Shown one piece after another: positions 37,660-45,355 of a stretch of 64,000 nt of DNA. The notes under the pieces are model-generated. The model was not told the origin of the DNA. It ran no database searches and worked only from the letters and a program-made list of their open reading frames with translations. Where the stretch lies: assembly GCF_007970185.1 (NCBI RefSeq), contig NZ_CP042431.1, positions 4,526,001 through 4,590,000 of the forward strand, given 5' to 3'. This DNA is from Pseudobacter ginsenosidimutans. GTDB taxonomy: Bacteria > Bacteroidota > Bacteroidia > Chitinophagales > Chitinophagaceae. The position numbers and the translations under genes were made by a program. How positions within the stretch are numbered: the first letter of the stretch is position 1; each line of letters opens with the position of its first letter.

Positions 37660-37707
37660 TTGTTAAGAACCCGCCCGCGTCAATGGAAGCGGGCGGGTTC
37701 TTAACAA
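37660..37707. terminator. Perfect 19-bp stem-loop between convergent genes
   Basis: Bases 37660-37678 pair perfectly with 37689-37707 around a 10-nt loop; the core is AACCCGCCCGC. It separates the MutS-like operon (+) from the small lipoprotein genes (-). No long T run follows, but stability is high and both orientations are served. Confidence 0.65.
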
Positions 37708-37720
37708 CACGCAGCATTTA

Positions 37721-38110
37721 TTATTCGAAGATAACAGTCCAGTTATTCTGATGGAGATAATCCAGTGTGAGTATATAATGTTTCAGGACTTTGTTCTTTA
37801 TCTCAATGGAATCGCAACTGATGTAACCTTCGCGGTGGAATTTTTCAGGTGATACAATATAAACTTCAACCGGAAGATTATCTTCCCAGCAATTATCTTC
37901 TTGTTTTTCATAATCCTCACGGGGTTTGAATTCATAAAAGCTAATCCCGCATTTGCCATCCCCTCCGGTTTTGTACAGTTCGCCAAGCAATAACGTGAAA
38001 TCAGTTCTATTCTTGAATATGATCTTTTTGTGGCAGTTGGGCCCTTCTTTCTGGTAGCATTTCATGCTCAGAAGGGGGAGTAATATGCAGATTAGTATTG
38101 TCTTTTTCAT
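37721..38110 (-). CDS. Small secreted cysteine-containing protein 1
   Basis: 129 residues with a signal sequence (LICILLPLLSMKC; possibly a non-canonical lipobox, Cys19). The mature part has Cys residues in NCHKK, GKCGI, NCWED and SCDSI, and ends with VLKHYILTLDYL. It is a diverged paralogue of the next gene: same length and the same order of cysteines, plus shared (G)(K/R)C, CDS and LKHY motifs. Function unknown. The two genes are 16 bp apart and should be one transcript. Confidence 0.65.
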   Translation of the reverse strand: MKKTILICILLPLLSMKCYQKEGPNCHKKIIFKNRTDFTLLLGELYKTGGDGKCGISFYEFKPREDYEKQEDNCWEDNLPVEVYIVSPEKFHREGYISCDSIEIKNKVLKHYILTLDYLHQNNWTVIFE

Positions 38111-38126
38111 AAGCAGGGTTGATGGG

Positions 38127-38516
38127 TTACTTGTAGCGCAATTTGAAATCGACGGCCCTCAGTTCATTTTCCGAGAGGTTGTAATGTTTGAGGAGGGGAT
38201 ATTTTTGAAGTACAGAATCGCAGTGTACCATATTGTGGTTGATGAACAATGCGGGATCGGCCACGAATATTTCCAGCACTTTTGTATTATCGTCTATTTC
38301 CTCTTTGCAGATAGGGGGATTTGTTCTGTATTCTTCCTGTGGCGCAATCTTCCAGCCATCCAGGTAGCATCGTCCGTTCTTCGTGTATTTGTAGGCGTAA
38401 ATGACGGTGTCCGCAGATTCATTGATGAAGGTTACATCCGAGTAAACACAAGGTTGATAGTCCTTACAGGTACCGGCCATCAGTGGCAGCAGGAATAAGA
38501 TCATGAGTTTCCTCAT
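38127..38516 (-). CDS. Small secreted cysteine-containing protein 2
   Basis: 129 residues with a signal sequence (MILFLLPLMAGTC, Cys17). Later cysteines lie in QPCVYS, GRCYLDGW, PICKEE and VHCDSVL, followed by LLKHYNL. It is the first gene of a two-gene unit with its paralogue at 37721-38110. No family recognised; an envelope or secreted role is inferred only from the signal peptide. Confidence 0.65.
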   Translation of the reverse strand: MRKLMILFLLPLMAGTCKDYQPCVYSDVTFINESADTVIYAYKYTKNGRCYLDGWKIAPQEEYRTNPPICKEEIDDNTKVLEIFVADPALFINHNMVHCDSVLQKYPLLKHYNLSENELRAVDFKLRYK

Positions 38517-38537
38517 TGCAGGGTTTGATGACTGACC

Positions 38538-38577
38538 ATAAAAAAACAGGCGCCGTTGCAGGCGCCTGTTTTTTTAT
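38538..38577 (-). terminator. Rho-independent terminator of sucC
   Basis: A 17-bp perfect stem (38538-38554 with 38561-38577) with a 6-nt loop has an A run on one side and a T run on the other, so it can work in both directions. It lies 23 bp past the sucC stop on the minus strand. Confidence 0.8.
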
Positions 38578-38600
38578 ACTGATTTTGATATTGATCATGA

Positions 38601-39812
38601 TTAAGCTACGGCTTTGTTCACCAGTGCAGCTGCTTCACTCAGGAGGATGGCAGACTGAACTTTCAGGCCGCTTTCTTCGATGAGTTTCTTGGCTTCTTCT
38701 GCATTGGTTCCCTGAAGACGTACAATGATGGGCACTTCGATATTGCCGATGGATTTGTACGCGTCGATCACACCCTGTGCAACCCTGTCGCAACGCACGA
38801 TACCACCAAAGATATTGATGAGGATCGCTTTTACTTTGGGGTCTTTCAGGATGATGCGGAAGCCGGCTTCTACTGTGGTAGCGTTGGCAGTACCGCCTAC
38901 GTCCAGGAAGTTGGCAGGCTCGCCACCGCTGAGTTTGATCATGTCCATAGTGGCCATGGCCAGACCAGCGCCGTTCACCATGCAACCTACGTTACCGTCC
39001 AGCTTCACGAAGTTCAGGTTGTATTTACCTGCTTCCACTTCTGTGGGATCTTCTTCGCTGATATCGCGGAGTGCTTCCAGGTCTGGGTGACGCATCAGGG
39101 AGTTGTCGTCCAGGTTCATCTTACAGTCAACTGCGATGATCTTCTCGTCTGATGTTTTGAACAGCGGGTTGATCTCGAGCATGCTGCAATCCAGTCCAAC
39201 ATATGCATTGTAAAGATTGGTCACAAATTTCACGCAGTTCTTGAAGGCTTCGCCTTTCAGTCCCAGGTTGAATGCGATCTTACGCGCCTGGAAGGGGAGA
39301 AGGCCGCCACTGGCATGTACCCACTCTTTGAAGATCTTGTCTGGCGTGTTATGGGCCACTTCCTCAATGTCCATACCACCTTCAGTGCTGTACATGATCA
39401 CATTCTGACCTCTTCCGCGGTCGAGCAGGATAGAGAGGTAGAATTCTTTTACGGGATTAGGTCCGGGATAATATACATCTTGCGCCACCAGTACCTTGTT
39501 CACCAGTTTGCCGGCGGGTCCGGTCTGGATGGTTACCAGTGTGCCGCCCAGGATATTGCTGGCGATCTGTTTGATCTCCTCAGCGCTCTTACCCACGGCT
39601 ACACCGCGTTGTTCGCTGCCCTGGATCTTACCTTTTCCGCGGCCCCCGGCGTGGATCTGTGCTTTCACCACGGCGAAGTTATTGCCGAATTGTACTTTCA
39701 GATTTTTGTAGGCTTCTTCTGCTGCATCTGCCCTGTCTACCGGAATTCCTTCCTGAACAGGCACATTGTATTTTTTCAGTAATTCTTTCGCCTGGTACTC
39801 ATGGAGATTCAT
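38601..39812 (-). CDS. sucC: Succinate-CoA ligase, ADP-forming, beta subunit
   Basis: 403 residues. The ATP-grasp domain starts MNLHEYQAKELLKKYNVPV and contains HAGGRGKGK; the C-terminal CoA-ligase part has NGAGLAMATMDMIKLSGG, FLDVGG and NIFGGIVRCDRVAQGV. It catalyses succinyl-CoA + ADP + Pi to succinate + ATP + CoA in the citric acid cycle with SucD. sucD is not adjacent in this window. It is divergent from the purine-nucleoside phosphorylase gene. Confidence 0.98.
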   Translation of the reverse strand: MNLHEYQAKELLKKYNVPVQEGIPVDRADAAEEAYKNLKVQFGNNFAVVKAQIHAGGRGKGKIQGSEQRGVAVGKSAEEIKQIASNILGGTLVTIQTGPAGKLVNKVLVAQDVYYPGPNPVKEFYLSILLDRGRGQNVIMYSTEGGMDIEEVAHNTPDKIFKEWVHASGGLLPFQARKIAFNLGLKGEAFKNCVKFVTNLYNAYVGLDCSMLEINPLFKTSDEKIIAVDCKMNLDDNSLMRHPDLEALRDISEEDPTEVEAGKYNLNFVKLDGNVGCMVNGAGLAMATMDMIKLSGGEPANFLDVGGTANATTVEAGFRIILKDPKVKAILINIFGGIVRCDRVAQGVIDAYKSIGNIEVPIIVRLQGTNAEEAKKLIEESGLKVQSAILLSEAAALVNKAVA

Positions 39813-39853
39813 GCGGGGAAATTTTTGGCGAAAATAGGAAAAACGAACAATAG

Positions 39854-39881
39854 TTGCGAGAGGAATAGTGAGCTATATTTG
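39854..39881 (+). promoter_or_regulatory. Bacteroidota-type promoter of the phosphorylase gene
   Basis: TTG (39854-39856), a 17-bp spacer and TATATTTG (39874-39881) match the TTG-N17-TAnnTTTG promoter of this phylum. The start codon follows 7 bp after the -7 box, so the transcript would be leaderless or nearly so. Confidence 0.55.
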
Positions 39882-39888
39882 CGCATCT

Positions 39889-40710
39889 ATGAGTAACATC
39901 ATCCGGCAACTGGAAGAAACAACCGCATTTCTGCGTGGTGTGTACCCTCATGTTCCTGCCATCGGTATCATACTGGGCAGCGGTTTGGGCAATTTTGCCG
40001 CCCATATCCGGTCCGAACTGGAGATACCCTACGAAGCCATCCCGAATTTTCCTGTTTCAACTGTGGAAGGCCATCGCGGACGTCTCATTTTCGGAACCGT
40101 GGCCGGCAAAAAGGTAGTGGCCATGGCTGGCCGTTTCCATTTTTATGAAGGATATTCCGCAGAACAGGTGGTATTCCCGGTGAGGCTGATGAAATTCCTT
40201 GGGGTGGAAACCCTGCTCGTTTCCAATGCAGCCGGTGGTGTGAACCCGGGATTTGCAGTGGGCGACCTGATGGCGATCACTGACCATATTAGCTTCGCTG
40301 TGGTGAATCCGCTGCTGGGAAAGAACGAAAGCCAGCTGGGACCACGTTTTCCTGATATGAGCGAGCCATACAATAAGGAACTCATCAAATCCATGAAAGA
40401 AATAGCTGCCGGAAGCGGCATCAAACTGCAACAGGGTGTTTACTTCGGTGTGACCGGACCAACATTCGAGACCCGCGCAGAATACCTCATGATCAACCGC
40501 CTCGGCGGCGATGCAGTAGGCATGAGCACCGTGCAGGAAGTAATTACGGCTAACCATATGGGTATGAAAGTGGCTGCCGTGAGTGTGATCACAGACCTGG
40601 GTATTAGAGAAGAAGATAATGTGATTACCCACGAAGAAGTATTACAGGCAGCGGCCGAAGCAGAACCGAAACTGACAACACTCTTTACAAAGCTGATCGA
40701 AAAACTGTAG
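39889..40710 (+). CDS. punA: Purine-nucleoside phosphorylase
   Basis: 273 residues from ATG 39889 (an in-frame GTG 21 bp upstream lies inside the promoter and is rejected). Trimeric PNP family motifs: GIILGSGLGNFA (phosphate binding), VEGHRGRLIFG, GRFHFYEGYS, VSNAAGGVN, VTGPTFETRAEY and GGDAVGMSTVQEV. It splits inosine and guanosine with phosphate for purine salvage in the cytoplasm. The porin gene follows 19 bp later. Confidence 0.96.
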   Translation: MSNIIRQLEETTAFLRGVYPHVPAIGIILGSGLGNFAAHIRSELEIPYEAIPNFPVSTVEGHRGRLIFGTVAGKKVVAMAGRFHFYEGYSAEQVVFPVRLMKFLGVETLLVSNAAGGVNPGFAVGDLMAITDHISFAVVNPLLGKNESQLGPRFPDMSEPYNKELIKSMKEIAAGSGIKLQQGVYFGVTGPTFETRAEYLMINRLGGDAVGMSTVQEVITANHMGMKVAAVSVITDLGIREEDNVITHEEVLQAAAEAEPKLTTLFTKLIEKL

Positions 40711-40729
40711 AGCAACCGGCAACAGCGCC

Positions 40730-42847
40730 ATGAAGCGCAAACTTTCTGTTAATTGGCAAAGAATGAAGCGAAGGTTCAATAGCATCATAATATTAATCAC
40801 TAATTTTCCGGCCGTTAATCCGGCAATTATTTTGACAAAGAGATATTTATTCATAGCAACAATTTTATTGTTGACAGGTATCATGAATAATGCCACTGCA
40901 CAGGATCCTTTCCGCAGGCTGCAGGGCATGCGTGGCATTGGTGGCGGCGGTGGAACAGCTGATTCACTGGCGCACCGTACAGGTTTGGAAGATTCCATCA
41001 CTATCCGTTACCGTTATCTCGACTCCAGCAGGCTGCGCAGCTTCGATTCTTCTCTGACTGATTTCGGCGGAAGGTTTCCCCAGCCCTGGAACTATATCAA
41101 CCTCGGCAACCTCGGAACAGCTGCCAGGAACCTGATCTATTCACCCATCATGAAACCCGGTCTTGATCCAGGTTTCCATAATCTCGATCTCTACCTCTGG
41201 AATGTGGAGGAAACAAAATTCTATACCACCACCAGGCCCTTTTCCGAAGTTGCTTATGTACTTGGTAGCAGGGCAGAGCAATACATCAATCTTACACATA
41301 CGCAGAACCTTCGCCCCAACTGGAATGCGGGCTTTCAATACAGACTGATCAATTCACCCGGTACATTTCAGAACCAGAGCACCAACCATAACAATTACAG
41401 GTTCCATAGCTGGTACCAAAGCAAGAACAAACGCTACCAGAATTTTGTGGTGGTAGTGGGGAATAAATTGCAGGCAGGAGAGAACGGTGGTATCAATACG
41501 AAGATGCTCGATACTGCCACCTACAATGAAAGATCCTCCATTCCCACTTTCCTCGGCGTAGACCAGCCGGGCAGCAGGAACTTCTTTACTTCGTCTATAC
41601 AAACAGGTTCTTTTTATACCACCGGCGCTTACATGATGCGGCAGCAGTATGACCTGGGACAAAAAGATTCCATCGTAACAGACTCCAACGTCATACAGTT
41701 GTTCTATCCCAGGCTGCGACTGGAACATAGCATCAGCTACAATACATACAAGTACCGCTTCAGGGATGCGGATGGCGACAGTGCTTACTACAAGAGCAAT
41801 TACGATATCAATTTCGGAGGCAGCAGGGGACCCTTCTTCGCACAGGATTTCTGGAAAGTGCTCAGCAATGATTTCTCGCTGTACCAGTTCCCCGATGCAA
41901 AGAACCCGCAACAATTCATCAAGGTAGGCGCAACTTATCAAAACCTCGAATTCAGTTCGCAATACAGGGATTTTCAAAAAGCAAGGATCAAGGACAATAA
42001 TATCTTCCTGCACGGAGAATACCGTAATAAAACGCGCAATCAGAAATGGGATATCGAAGCCTTCGGGAATCTTTATGTGAATGGAATGAACTCCGGCGAT
42101 TATACCGCTTACCTGAGCCTGCAACGTTTGCTCAGCAAGAAGATCGGTTATCTGCAGGTCGGATTCCAGAACACCAACCGGACGCCTTCCTTTGTATTCG
42201 ATCCCTACAGCGGATTCTGGTTTGATCCGGCACAAACACTCAGCAAGGAAAACATCACAAACATATTCGCGGCTGTGGATGTTCCCAGTCTCAAAATGAA
42301 ATTGAGCGGAAACTATTACCTGATCTCCAACCTGGCTTATTTCAGAAGCTTGCATGTGGCAGACCAGGAAAGTAATCCATTCAATATTTTGCAGGTAACG
42401 GCGCAGAAGCAATTCAGTCTGGGCAAACGATGGAACTGGAGAACCTGGGCCGTGTTCCAGCAGCGTGCAGGCGATGGTCCTGTTAACATGCCACTCTTCA
42501 CTACCCGCAACCAGATCGGATACGATGGCAATCTTGGATTCAAGAATCTCGAAATGAGTGTTGGCCTCGAAGTCCGCTATTTCACTCCATATTATGCAGA
42601 TCAATATTCTCCCATCAAAGGGCAGTATACTTTCCAGGATAGTGCAAAAGTGAAACTCGAAATGCCGGACATCGGCGCTTACCTGCATTTCCGGATCAAG
42701 ACCTTCACCGCTTATGTGCGCGTGGAAAACCTCAATGCCCTCGATCCTTCCACCGGAAGTTTTACCAATAACAATGTTCCAACCCTCAATTATCCTTATC
42801 CCGGCATGCAATTCAGGGTGGGGATCTTCTGGGCATTTGTGAACTAA
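40730..42847 (+). CDS. Putative outer-membrane porin (Porin_10-like)
   Basis: 705 residues from ATG 40730. The recognisable signal peptide (KRYLFIATILLLTG..NATAQ) starts only at about residue 37, so translation may really begin at TTG 40832 (671 residues). The mature part is rich in aromatic beta strands (YINLTHTQNLRPNWNAGFQY, YRFHSWYQSKN, NYDINFGGSRGPFFAQDFW) and ends with PYPGMQFRVGIFWAFVN, fitting the large putative-porin family of Bacteroidota. Substrate unknown. Same strand and close to the phosphorylase gene, so possibly co-transcribed. Confidence 0.8.
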   Translation: MKRKLSVNWQRMKRRFNSIIILITNFPAVNPAIILTKRYLFIATILLLTGIMNNATAQDPFRRLQGMRGIGGGGGTADSLAHRTGLEDSITIRYRYLDSSRLRSFDSSLTDFGGRFPQPWNYINLGNLGTAARNLIYSPIMKPGLDPGFHNLDLYLWNVEETKFYTTTRPFSEVAYVLGSRAEQYINLTHTQNLRPNWNAGFQYRLINSPGTFQNQSTNHNNYRFHSWYQSKNKRYQNFVVVVGNKLQAGENGGINTKMLDTATYNERSSIPTFLGVDQPGSRNFFTSSIQTGSFYTTGAYMMRQQYDLGQKDSIVTDSNVIQLFYPRLRLEHSISYNTYKYRFRDADGDSAYYKSNYDINFGGSRGPFFAQDFWKVLSNDFSLYQFPDAKNPQQFIKVGATYQNLEFSSQYRDFQKARIKDNNIFLHGEYRNKTRNQKWDIEAFGNLYVNGMNSGDYTAYLSLQRLLSKKIGYLQVGFQNTNRTPSFVFDPYSGFWFDPAQTLSKENITNIFAAVDVPSLKMKLSGNYYLISNLAYFRSLHVADQESNPFNILQVTAQKQFSLGKRWNWRTWAVFQQRAGDGPVNMPLFTTRNQIGYDGNLGFKNLEMSVGLEVRYFTPYYADQYSPIKGQYTFQDSAKVKLEMPDIGAYLHFRIKTFTAYVRVENLNALDPSTGSFTNNNVPTLNYPYPGMQFRVGIFWAFVN

Positions 42848-42906
42848 ACAAGCTGTTAAAAATCAGTCATTTGAATTTGGGGCTTTCAGAATAGGAAAAT
42901 ACCTCC

Positions 42907-42914
42907 TATTTTTG
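42907..42914 (+). promoter_or_regulatory. Possible -7 box TATTTTTG of the copper island
   Basis: Matches TAnnTTTG and ends 6 bp before ATG 42921. A TTTC sits 19 bp upstream as a weak -33 element. Confidence 0.35.
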
Positions 42915-42920
42915 TTTGGA

Positions 42921-43307
42921 ATGAAAAAGGCATTTGTAGCCATATTAGCCATTCTGTATATCACCCTCACCTCCGGTGTGATCGTGAACGTGCATTACTG
43001 CATGGGGCATATCGCCAGTGTGGAATACGGCTATGATGATCACGATGTCTGTGGCAAATGCGGCATGACCGGTGAAAAAGAAGGTTGTTGTCATACCGAA
43101 TACAACCTGGTGAAAGTGGACGATGAGCACCAGTCCATTCCCGCAGATCTCCCTTCATTCCAGATGCCGGTGAGCATCATTCCCGATGAGATCGTATGGA
43201 TCGATCCCGCTCCGGCAAAACCTGTTACCACTGCATTTACTTACGAGGATCCCCCGGATCAGTATTCCAATTCGCATTATCTCCATCATTGTGTTTTCCT
43301 GATCTGA
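42921..43307 (+). CDS. HYC_CC_PP-family small membrane/exported protein
   Basis: 128 residues from ATG 42921. An N-terminal hydrophobic segment (FVAILAILYITLTSGVIVNV) leads into HYCMGH, then CGKCGM, GCCH and a final PPDQYSNSHYLHHCVFLI. These HYC, CC and PP marks define a small Bacteroidota family that often lies beside copper or heavy-metal genes. The conserved Cys and His residues suggest metal binding, which is inference. First gene of the copper island. Confidence 0.75.
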   Translation: MKKAFVAILAILYITLTSGVIVNVHYCMGHIASVEYGYDDHDVCGKCGMTGEKEGCCHTEYNLVKVDDEHQSIPADLPSFQMPVSIIPDEIVWIDPAPAKPVTTAFTYEDPPDQYSNSHYLHHCVFLI

Positions 43308-43379
43308 TAGAAGGCTGTAATTCGGACATATCTATTCTTTGTTTGAAAACAACTTTTATCATTTTCTATTTTAATTTTT

Positions 43380-43853
43380 ATGAAAGCACAATCTATCTTT
43401 CTGTCAGTTTTTATTTTGTTCGCAGCCTTCACCGTTAACGCGCAATCCGGTCTGAAAAAAGATACCATCAAAGTTTGGGGCAATTGCGGTATGTGTAAAA
43501 AAGTGATCGAGAAATCCGCTCTCACTGCCGGCGCCAAAACTGCCGACTGGAATACCGATACCAAAGTGCTCACTGTAGCATACAATGCAAAATCCACCAA
43601 CGGTAAAAAGATCCAGCAATCCATTGCCGCTTCAGGATACGATACACAGGATCTCACTGCCAGCAATGAAGCATACGATAAACTTCATGGCTGCTGCAAA
43701 TACGACCGCAAGGAAACTGCTAACGTAAAGGAAGAAGCGAAAAGCTGCTGCGAAGGAAGTGATAAGGCTTGTTGCAAGGACGGCGACAAAAAAGACGCCA
43801 CCTGCACCAAAGAAGGCCATAAGACCGGTGAAGCTCCCAAAAAGCATCACTAG
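43380..43853 (+). CDS. Secreted HMA-domain protein with Cys-rich tail
   Basis: 157 residues. Signal peptide (ends VNAQ, ~22), then an HMA fold with the metal motif GNCGMC (Cys36/Cys39). The last ~50 residues are Lys/Glu-rich with Cys pairs in GCCKYD, SCCEGS, ACCKDG and a single Cys in ATCTKEG, ending in HKTGEAPKKHH. Both parts suit binding of Cu(I) or similar soft metals in the periplasm. The tail could be a metal buffer. Next to another HMA protein. Confidence 0.8.
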   Translation: MKAQSIFLSVFILFAAFTVNAQSGLKKDTIKVWGNCGMCKKVIEKSALTAGAKTADWNTDTKVLTVAYNAKSTNGKKIQQSIAASGYDTQDLTASNEAYDKLHGCCKYDRKETANVKEEAKSCCEGSDKACCKDGDKKDATCTKEGHKTGEAPKKHH

Positions 43854-43885
43854 TCCATTCTTATCATTTTACTAAAACAGCATTT

Positions 43886-44431
43886 ATGAAAAAGATATTT
43901 GTCCTGGCAGTGGCCACACTGCTCGGTTTTGCCGGTATGGCTCAGTTTAAGAGTGCATCCCTTCAGGCAGCAGGACTTACCTGCGCCATGTGTACCAAGG
44001 CCATCAACACTTCACTGGAACAACTTCCCTTTGTGAAAGATGTGGATGTAGACATCAAAACATCCAGCTTCATCATCAATTTCAAAGAAGGAAGCAATGC
44101 AGATTTCGACCAACTGAAAAATGCCGTGGAAGACGCAGGCTTCTCTGTAGCCAAACTCTCCGCCACCGGCAATTTCAACAATGTAAAAGTGGAAAACGAT
44201 ACGCATGTTCAGATCGGTGGCAAGAACTATCATTTCCTCAATATCAAACCCCAGACCCTGGATGGTGAAAAAACCATTGTGCTGGCAGACAAAGATTTCA
44301 TGGGCTCCAAAGAATTCAAGAAGATCAGCGCTGCCACTAAAATGAGTTGTGTTCAAACCGGAAAAGCTGCTGCCTGCTGCACCAAAGACGGCATCAGCGC
44401 CAATAGCCGGATCTATCATGTAACCATCTAA
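43886..44431 (+). CDS. Secreted HMA-domain protein
   Basis: 181 residues. Signal peptide (ends GMAQ, ~20), then an HMA domain with LTCAMC (Cys33/Cys36) and a beta-alpha-beta-beta-alpha-beta pattern up to ~95. A second part (~100-181) is beta-rich and ends with CVQTGKAAACCTKDG. A periplasmic metal-binding role is inferred. Nine bases separate it from the next gene, so one transcript is likely. Confidence 0.8.
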   Translation: MKKIFVLAVATLLGFAGMAQFKSASLQAAGLTCAMCTKAINTSLEQLPFVKDVDVDIKTSSFIINFKEGSNADFDQLKNAVEDAGFSVAKLSATGNFNNVKVENDTHVQIGGKNYHFLNIKPQTLDGEKTIVLADKDFMGSKEFKKISAATKMSCVQTGKAAACCTKDGISANSRIYHVTI

Positions 44432-44440
44432 GACTGACGA

Positions 44441-45271
44441 ATGAAGCAATTTTTTATAGGGGCATTACTGCTCATGACGGGTTATGTACTTACCGCGCAG
44501 GAGCTATATGTTTTCTCAGAACCTGCCTCCAATGTGCCGGCAAAGTCGGTGAGCGTGAAGTATTCCGGGAAGTTCCTGAAGTCTTCGCATAATGATCGCA
44601 TTGAGCAAAGGCATATGCCGGAAGTAATGCTGGGGCTGAGCAAGGAATGGATGCTGCGCGCTTCCACCACCATGTCTGATATGTATTCCAGCAATCTACG
44701 CTGGGAAAGTGCAAAACTGTACACCAAGTATCGCTTCCTCTCCAACGATGATGTGCACAGGCATTTCCGCATGGCGGCTTTTGCCGAAGCATCCTACAGC
44801 CGTAACGAGATGATGTACGATGAGCTCAGTCTTGAAGGGGACCAGAGCGGCATCCAGGGCGGTGTGATCCTCACACAGCTCTGGGACAAACTGGCCGTTT
44901 CAACCACCCTGGGTTACCTGCAGGTGATACAAAGCCAGCCGCCACTGCATCATGTGGGTATGGAAAAATTCCCGGAACAGGCATTCAATTATTCATTGTC
45001 TGCCGGCTACCTGTTATTGCCCCGGCATTATACGAGTTATAAGCAGACTAACGTGAACCTATACGCGGAATTGCTGGGACAGCAGACCCTTGACAATAAG
45101 AAATTCTACGTGGATTTCGCTCCGGCCATTCAGTTCATCTTCAACAGTACTGCCAAGCTGAATGCAGGATACCGCATCCAGCTGAACAGCGATATGAACC
45201 GGATGGCGCAGAACCGGTTGCAGCTAAGCTTTGAGTATGTGTTCCTTAATGCGCTGAAAAAGAAACGTTAG
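44441..45271 (+). CDS. Outer-membrane beta-barrel-like protein of the copper island
   Basis: 276 residues with a signal peptide (ends VLTAQ, ~20). Many amphipathic strands with alternating aromatic residues (SVKYSGKFL, RASTTMSDMYSS, AKLYTKYRFLS, LNAGYRIQLNSDMNRM, LQLSFEYVFLNAL) suggest a small barrel. His and Met residues (RHMPEVML) are present but not concentrated. No family recognised. Its place between HMA proteins and CopA suggests a part in metal efflux or sensing. Confidence 0.6.
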   Translation: MKQFFIGALLLMTGYVLTAQELYVFSEPASNVPAKSVSVKYSGKFLKSSHNDRIEQRHMPEVMLGLSKEWMLRASTTMSDMYSSNLRWESAKLYTKYRFLSNDDVHRHFRMAAFAEASYSRNEMMYDELSLEGDQSGIQGGVILTQLWDKLAVSTTLGYLQVIQSQPPLHHVGMEKFPEQAFNYSLSAGYLLLPRHYTSYKQTNVNLYAELLGQQTLDNKKFYVDFAPAIQFIFNSTAKLNAGYRIQLNSDMNRMAQNRLQLSFEYVFLNALKKKR

Positions 45272-45355
45272 TACACAATTCTATAAACTGTTCCTGTAAT
45301 TGTGTAACAGGCCTGGTAGCGGTGCGTGATAACTTTGTAACATCAATTTATTATC

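Noticed and set aside
41354-42811. 485-codon open frame antisense to the porin gene
   Set aside because: The plus strand carries a signal peptide and barrel pattern; the antisense frame has no domain and no promoter.
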